Assembly: GCA_027415455.1 (NCBI GenBank)
Contig: DAIBSV010000093.1
Location: 1 to 7,145 of the forward strand
Direction of reading: 5' to 3'
DNA: 7,145 bases
Source: Nitrospirota bacterium
GTDB taxonomy: Bacteria > Nitrospirota_A > Leptospirillia > Leptospirillales > Leptospirillaceae
Positions within the stretch are counted from its first letter, which is position 1. Each line of letters opens with the position of its first letter. Below the pieces are notes generated by a model, which had not been told where the DNA came from, searched no databases, and saw nothing but the letters and a program-made list of their open reading frames with translations. Shown one piece after another: positions 6,180-7,145 of the stretch. The translations under genes were made by a program, and so were the position numbers.

Positions 6180-6701
6180 TTGACACGACTGACACGAGAT
6201 GTACTGGCCATGGTCTTCTTCGCCTCCCTTTTCGTTTCCACTCCTTTCGACAAGGCGACAGCGTATGCCGACGCACTTCCCGACATCTTCGGTGAGTATA
6301 TACCGGGAGCGGTTCCGGGTTCCAATCCCCCCTACTCGTTCGGCCAGGGATGGGGCGGAGGGGTCGACTGGAACGCCTTCGTCACCGGATCACTCTTCGT
6401 TCGGGGAGGAATCCAGGTTGTCAATTTCGTGGCCCCCGGCATCTTCCTTCTCCCCATAACGGCCGGGGCGGGATACCGCTTCACCGAGGGCTCTCCGGGA
6501 GATTTTTACGGGGTCGCGGATGTCGGGGTCGTGCCGTCCTTCTACCCCGGGGGCTCGTCGACCCAGTCCTATTATGACATCGGATTCGGCTATTCCTTCA
6601 CGCGGGTTTTTGCCGAGTTCAAGCTGGCCATCATTCCCGGAACCAACTACGGGAACGGAACCTTCCTCTACTTCCCGCTCACCCTCGGGATCCACCTGTA
6701 G
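6180..6701 (+). CDS. Small secreted protein, probable outer-membrane beta-barrel
   Basis: About 173 aa if it starts at TTG 6180. This gives a good signal peptide: Arg3 and Arg6, hydrophobic core 8-20 (VLAMVFFASLFVS), and cleavage after Ala-Tyr-Ala (28-30). The mature part is rich in Gly, Phe and Tyr. Alternating polar/apolar stretches (VDWNAFVTGSLFVRGG, FYGVADVGVVPSF, YYDIGFGYSFTRVFAEFKLA, FLYFPLTLGIHL) suggest amphipathic beta-strands of a small outer-membrane barrel. The last strand ends in Leu rather than the common Phe. Alternatives are ATG 6210 (loses the positive n-region) and ATC 6165, which has AGGGAG six bases upstream and yields IKNSILTRLTRD. The open frame reaches back to 5913, but that part is antisense to the DUF3105-like gene and not protein-like. 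No family was recognised. It is divergent from the preceding gene; 212 bp separate it from tnpB. Confidence 0.55.
   Translation: MTRLTRDVLAMVFFASLFVSTPFDKATAYADALPDIFGEYIPGAVPGSNPPYSFGQGWGGGVDWNAFVTGSLFVRGGIQVVNFVAPGIFLLPITAGAGYRFTEGSPGDFYGVADVGVVPSFYPGGSSTQSYYDIGFGYSFTRVFAEFKLAIIPGTNYGNGTFLYFPLTLGIHL
6181..6198. repeat. Two 9-bp tandem direct repeats between divergent genes
   Basis: TGACACGAC is followed directly by TGACACGAG (only the last base differs). They lie at the divergent 5' ends, next to the candidate starts at 6166/6178 (minus) and 6180/6210 (plus). Tandem half-sites of this spacing can be regulator binding sites. They could equally be coding sequence for the repeated TR..TR in the signal peptide. 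Confidence 0.3.
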
Positions 6702-6785
6702 GAAGGGACGGGGCAGGAATGGCCACGGTCCATCCCTCCCGTCCGCATCCGCTTCATTCGCATTTGCCGTTTCCGACAAGATCCT

Positions 6786-6804
6786 TTCCGGAGCTGCCGG
6801 GAAA
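6786..6804 (+). terminator. Weak hairpin downstream of the outer-membrane protein gene
   Basis: TTTCCGG can pair with CCGG(G)AAA, with one bulged G and an AGCTG loop, about 85 nt past the stop at 6701. No T-run follows. The rest of 6702-6835 shows no gene or other clear signal. Confidence 0.2.
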
Positions 6805-6834
6805 AACTCTTTCCGGGAATCGGACGTTGCCTTT

Positions 6835-7145
6835 TATCGAAAAAGCGCCGTAAAACTCCGGCGTTCAGGCCGGAGATATAAGGCGTGCCTCGCCCTGTGA
6901 CAGGATAGAGATCATGAAAACAATGGAAGCCTTCAAATTCCGCCTCGTTCCGACCCCGGAACAGGAGGCCCTTTTGAACCGCCATGCGGGGTGCGTCCGT
7001 TTCGTCTGGAACAAGGCCCTCGATCTTCAGACGAAACGGCTCGAAGCCGGGATGCCTCTCCTGGCCTACGGGGACCTGGCCAAGCTCCTGACCCTGTGGC
7101 GCTCGAGCGAGGAGTACGGCTTTCTCGCAAACGGTCCCTCGCAGC
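6835..7145 (+). mobile_element. IS200/IS605-type (TnpB-only, IS1341-like) element, left part
   Basis: A left-end-like region precedes tnpB: a hairpin CTCCGGC (6856-6862), loop GTTCAG, GCCGGAG (6869-6875), flanked by CCGTAAAA and ATATAAGGCG. This arrangement is, from memory, recurrent at left ends of IS1341-type elements. No tnpA lies between this end and tnpB, so the element probably depends on a transposase elsewhere. The outer boundary (about 6835) is an estimate. The right end lies beyond the window. Confidence 0.65.
6914..7145 (+). CDS. tnpB: TnpB-family RNA-guided nuclease (OrfB, IS605), N-terminal part
   Basis: The first 77 codons are visible; the gene runs off the window end with no stop or frameshift. 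The start MKTMEAFKFRLVPTPEQEALL (split at its second Met) and the following HAGCVRFVWNKALDLQ (residues 24-39) match the N-terminal helix-turn-helix-like region of IS605 OrfB/TnpB proteins. The pattern is a basic-aromatic opening, PTPEQ, then CxRxxxN. The RuvC-like nuclease residues (two Asp and a Glu) and the zinc ribbon lie beyond the window, so activity cannot be judged. GGATAGAG precedes the ATG at a usable distance. Members studied elsewhere are guided by an RNA from the element's right end and cut DNA next to a short motif, which favours retention of the element. The second ATG (6923) is an alternative start. Confidence 0.9.
   Translation, partial: MKTMEAFKFRLVPTPEQEALLNRHAGCVRFVWNKALDLQTKRLEAGMPLLAYGDLAKLLTLWRSSEEYGFLANGPSQ

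Overview
The window is about 7.1 kb of mostly GC-rich bacterial DNA. It has a block of minus-strand genes, one plus-strand cell-envelope gene, and transposon-related DNA at both edges. A lipobox-bearing TPR lipoprotein, a LysM domain, a likely outer-membrane barrel protein and a sugar-type aminotransferase all point to a Gram-negative (diderm) organism. An acidophilic Nitrospirota such as Leptospirillum is a guess from general flavour only; there is no rRNA or other marker to settle it.

Left edge (1-540): bases 1-420 are about 44% G+C by hand count, against about 65% in a sampled stretch of the neighbouring genes. This stretch holds a 10-bp inverted repeat with smaller palindromes inside it, a coding-like but unrecognised minus-strand reading frame ending at 173, and a strong hairpin at 429-448 that looks like the right end of an IS200/IS605-type element. 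No transposase is beside that hairpin.

Centre (541-5319, minus strand): the order of transcription is an unrecognised 207-aa protein, a 758-aa TPR lipoprotein with a C-terminal LysM domain, a DegT/DnrJ/EryC1/StrS-type PLP aminotransferase, and dethiobiotin synthetase (bioD). The last three are packed with gaps of 2 nt and then a 29-nt overlap, so they are very probably one operon with translational coupling. The 207-aa gene lies 84 nt upstream of the lipoprotein gene and may belong to the same unit; a candidate extended -10 promoter sits in front of it. The functions are mixed: envelope structure, surface-sugar amination and biotin synthesis. No other biotin gene is in view.

Right part (5471-6701): a secreted protein that looks like a divergent DUF3105 member (minus) and a small secreted, probably beta-barrel outer-membrane protein (plus) are transcribed divergently. 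Their 5' ends abut or overlap, and both starts are hard to place because the good Shine-Dalgarno-like sequences are not followed by ordinary start codons.

Right edge (about 6835-7145): the left end of an IS200/IS605-type (TnpB-only, IS1341-like) element with a 7-bp-stem hairpin is followed by the first 77 codons of tnpB, cut by the window end. I see no defence island, CRISPR array or obviously new system. The most unusual items are the orphan IS-end hairpin at a composition boundary, the divergent DUF3105 protein, and the start-codon problem of the divergent pair.
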